DNA of 7,961 nt from Planctomycetota bacterium (lineage in GTDB: Bacteria > Planctomycetota > UBA1135 > GCA-002686595): positions 1-7,961 of the forward strand of contig JAJDES010000618.1 of NCBI GenBank assembly GCA_029259675.1, written 5' to 3'. The translations under genes were made by a program, and so were the position numbers. Positions within the stretch are counted from its first letter, which is position 1, and every line of letters begins with the position of its first letter. This document shows, one piece after another, positions 6,323-7,961 of the stretch. The notes beneath the pieces were generated by a model. That model did not search any database and had not been told where the DNA came from. It worked only from the letters and a program-made list of their open reading frames with translations.

Positions 6323-7261
6323 ATGGCACTAAACAACTGGACCAAAGACCAACACGGATGGTGTCCGCTGCTTCCGGCGGCGGCACTGCTGAGTTTGGTT
6401 GGCGCGGCAATCGGCATGGGCCTCGGAGAGCCTTCGACGCTCAGCGCCTCGCCTAGCTCGGCTATGAAGGATCGCGATGGCGACGGCCTTCCCAATGGCT
6501 TGGAGCGTGCGCTCAATCTCGACGGAACACTCGCGGACAGCGATGGTGACGGCTTCCCCGATGCGGAAGAACTCGCGCGAGCCAGCGACCCCCTCAGCAA
6601 GGAATCTTCGCCCTTCGCCGGCCTTCCGATTTCGGCGGAAGTAACAGGCTATTCGGCACGGGGTATCACCCACCTGGTCATTGCTATCTACCTCGAAGGT
6701 GGATTGGGTGCCGGGCACTCCTTTGACCTGGGCGCCGTATATGAGGGCCGCCCGTTCATCCTCAAGCCCGAGCATTACTTGCCGTTCGCCGAGGTTTCCG
6801 TGGCGCGCACCATGGACCTTCAGGATGTCGTGCAAGTTATTGATATCGCCGTTCCCGAGAGAACGGTCGTGGACCTAGGCAACTTGACGATCTTCACTCT
6901 TACGGCACCCGTCGAAGAGGTCGCTGTGACTCAGGCGAGCGCAATGAACTTGGTTAGTTCGGGCGGCTCCCCCTTCCAGGTTGTTAAGGCAAAGGGTGGC
7001 AAGACACCCGTTTCTGGAAACGGAGTCGGCACGGCGATTTACCGCCCGCTTGTCTCCGGCCCCGATCGACCCGCATCCATGATCGCCGGTCAGATGTGCG
7101 TGCAGACGACACAGTTCTCGGGTACCCAGGGGCTTAGTTCGCGGGTCGAAGTTGTTTCGGCCAGTTGCGAGACTGCTGATTCCAGCTGTTCAAGTTCCTG
7201 CGTAAGTTCCGTCGGTTCCACCTTCACCATGTTGGATCCGGTGATTTTGGTCGGCGGCTGA
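6323..7261 (+). CDS. Secreted protein with thrombospondin type-3 (calcium-binding) repeats
   Basis: A 312-residue protein, probably exported. Residues 1-14 are polar, and 15-35 form a hydrophobic Ala/Leu/Gly-rich segment fitting a signal peptide or anchor, with Cys14 just before it. Two TSP3-type loops follow: Asp50-Asp52-Asp54-Gly and Asp72-Asp74-Asp76-Gly, each DxDxDG, with acidic residues 80, 82 and 83 completing the second. Such loops bind calcium and often act as stiff linkers. Residues about 100-280 look beta-rich and I do not recognise the fold. The tail is Ser/Cys-rich with Cys282, Cys289 and Cys293; Cys259 lies in GQMCVQ. The ATG at 6323 is preceded by AAGGA at a 10-base gap. It stands alone after a divergent tRNA. 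A structural or surface role is inference; no catalytic motif is visible. Confidence 0.85.
   Translation: MALNNWTKDQHGWCPLLPAAALLSLVGAAIGMGLGEPSTLSASPSSAMKDRDGDGLPNGLERALNLDGTLADSDGDGFPDAEELARASDPLSKESSPFAGLPISAEVTGYSARGITHLVIAIYLEGGLGAGHSFDLGAVYEGRPFILKPEHYLPFAEVSVARTMDLQDVVQVIDIAVPERTVVDLGNLTIFTLTAPVEEVAVTQASAMNLVSSGGSPFQVVKAKGGKTPVSGNGVGTAIYRPLVSGPDRPASMIAGQMCVQTTQFSGTQGLSSRVEVVSASCETADSSCSSSCVSSVGSTFTMLDPVILVGG
7089..7106 (+). repeat. Copy 1 of an 18-base near-repeat
   Basis: GTCAGATGTGCGTGCAGA lies inside the TSP3-protein gene, covering the codons for residues QMCVQ. It recurs at 7866-7883 with one changed base (G to C at position 14). The two copies are 777 bases apart in the same orientation. 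Confidence 0.5.
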
Positions 7262-7368
7262 TCCGCTGGTCAAAATGAGCCTGGCGCCGGTATTCCTGGG
7301 GAGGCAGGAGGCGCGAGGGGACAGGCGGGGGAAAGGGCGCTGGCTCAGACGAGTCGGCTGCAGTCGAA

Positions 7369-7746
7369 GTGAGACGCGAGCTGTCCTGTGACAGCTTTGT
7401 GTCATTTACGGGGGGCTTCGAAATCAGAGGGACACTGCTAAACCAGCGCAGACTGGAATCCACAGCCATGGGGTCAGGCACAGCGTGCATCGACATGCGC
7501 TGTGAAGGACTTGGCAGTGAGCCGAGCCGGTGGAGCTGCTGCGGCCTGGAGGGCTTCACGGAGCCTACCGGCGACAGGACGGGTCCTGTGCCCAACGGCT
7601 TCGAGCCACAGGCTTTCGTCGAATGCCCCGGGTGGACGACTTTCGGACTGGCGCAGCCCGATGCGGTCGGGGATCCCAACTTGGGGCACTTCAGGGCTCC
7701 CAAAGGCCTGTTTTGCTTGGCAAACGCCGGCGCCCCAATGGTGTGA
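7369..7746 (+). CDS. Doubtful hypothetical ORF, 125 residues
   Basis: This GTG-started ORF ends with TGA at 7744-7746 and is not recognised. In its favour, about 73 percent of third codon positions are G or C, against about 59 percent at second positions in its later part, a pattern expected of real genes here. Against it, there is no Shine-Dalgarno site and no signal peptide or known domain, and a perfect hairpin lies across its first codons. An internal ATG at 7468 is an alternative start. The product would hold about eight cysteines. Confidence 0.2.
   Translation: MRRELSCDSFVSFTGGFEIRGTLLNQRRLESTAMGSGTACIDMRCEGLGSEPSRWSCCGLEGFTEPTGDRTGPVPNGFEPQAFVECPGWTTFGLAQPDAVGDPNLGHFRAPKGLFCLANAGAPMV
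7379..7402 (+). terminator. Possible terminator after the TSP3-protein gene
   Basis: AGCTGTC at 7379-7385 and GACAGCT at 7390-7396 form a perfect 7-bp stem with a CTGT loop, followed by TTTGTG. It lies 118 bases after the TSP3-protein stop. The T-run is short, so termination is only moderately likely, and calling it a terminator conflicts with the doubtful ORF starting at 7369. Confidence 0.3.
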
Positions 7747-7865
7747 AATGCGTAATTTGTGCCCCGGAACCCACTCCATCAGCTCAAGAAGCGGGCCTCG
7801 CGTTCAAAATCGGAAATGCGCGAGCAATGCGCCTAACCGCGTGGAACCGAACCTGCATTCTAGAC

Positions 7866-7883
7866 GTCAGATGTGCGTCCAGA
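7866..7883 (+). repeat. Copy 2 of an 18-base near-repeat
   Basis: GTCAGATGTGCGTCCAGA matches 17 of 18 bases of the copy at 7089-7106. One reading frame again gives QMCVQ here, but it hits a stop codon at 7901-7903. It may be a remnant of a related gene or coincidence. Confidence 0.45.
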
Positions 7884-7961
7884 GTCTCACAAATGGCACC
7901 TGATCCAGACGCAGACCTCGTCCGTGCATGCCAAGCCAGCGCATTGAACGGTGTTGAGGGT

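Larger units (their letters stand above)
7262..7961. other. Terminal 700 bases with no confident gene
   Basis: Several overlapping ORFs are open on both strands, as happens by chance in GC-rich DNA, and none has a recognisable domain or a good ribosome site. The best candidate is listed at 7369-7746. A hairpin at 7379-7396 and a copy of an 18-base repeat at 7866-7883 are the only other structures I note. From about 7904 to the window end I see nothing. A gene starting beyond the edge cannot be excluded. Confidence 0.55.

Noticed and set aside
5970..6332. A 120-codon + strand ORF beginning MVRPTGFEPVTF.
   Set aside because: It is the familiar false ORF produced by translating the complement of a tRNA gene; the tRNA-Arg on the - strand explains it.
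7244..7276. ATTTTG at 7244-7249 and CAAAAT at 7271-7276 flanking the TSP3-protein stop codon.
   Set aside because: The inner pairing is poor and no T-run follows, so it is not supported as a terminator.
7224..7703. A 159-codon - strand ORF over the last region and the end of the TSP3-protein gene.
   Set aside because: Pro/Ser-rich random-looking translation, overlaps the real gene's 3' end, no ribosome site or domain.

Overview
The window reads as ordinary chromosomal DNA from a moderately GC-rich bacterium. All clear protein genes lie on the + strand and the single tRNA lies on the - strand. Three features suggest, but do not prove, an environmental Planctomycetota or Myxococcota/Deltaproteobacteria-like lineage: a secreted thrombospondin type-3 (TSP3) repeat protein, a B12-dependent radical SAM enzyme, and a general shortage of good Shine-Dalgarno sites. 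No insertion sequence, integrase, phage gene or CRISPR array was found.

Layout. Positions 1-297 are the 3' end of purF (amidophosphoribosyltransferase, purine synthesis), cut by the window edge. After a roughly 300-base gap comes a GT4 glycosyltransferase (604-1833). Next is an exported metal-dependent amidohydrolase carrying an N-terminal NTF2-like domain (2009-3808). It is followed at once by a possible 30-codon ORF with the best ribosome binding site in the window (3834-3926). About 290 bases with several inverted repeats then lead to a cobalamin-binding radical SAM protein (4218-5783), which is closed by a strong hairpin. A tRNA-Arg(CCG) gene lies at 5971-6047 on the - strand. A divergent intergenic region of about 275 bases, rich in predicted RNA structure, separates it from a secreted TSP3-repeat protein (6323-7261). 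The last 700 bases hold no confidently identified gene.

How the genes relate. Spacing of 175-430 bases between genes argues against one tight operon. PurF is housekeeping, the glycosyltransferase probably acts in envelope or exopolysaccharide synthesis, the amidohydrolase and TSP3 protein are exported, and the radical SAM enzyme is an orphan of unknown substrate with strongly biased codon use.

The points most worth checking are non-coding. One is a dyad placed inside an overlong promoter spacer ahead of the radical SAM gene. The other is a potential pseudoknot with an anti-Shine-Dalgarno segment ahead of the TSP3 gene. I did not find convincing evidence of a complete new multi-gene system.
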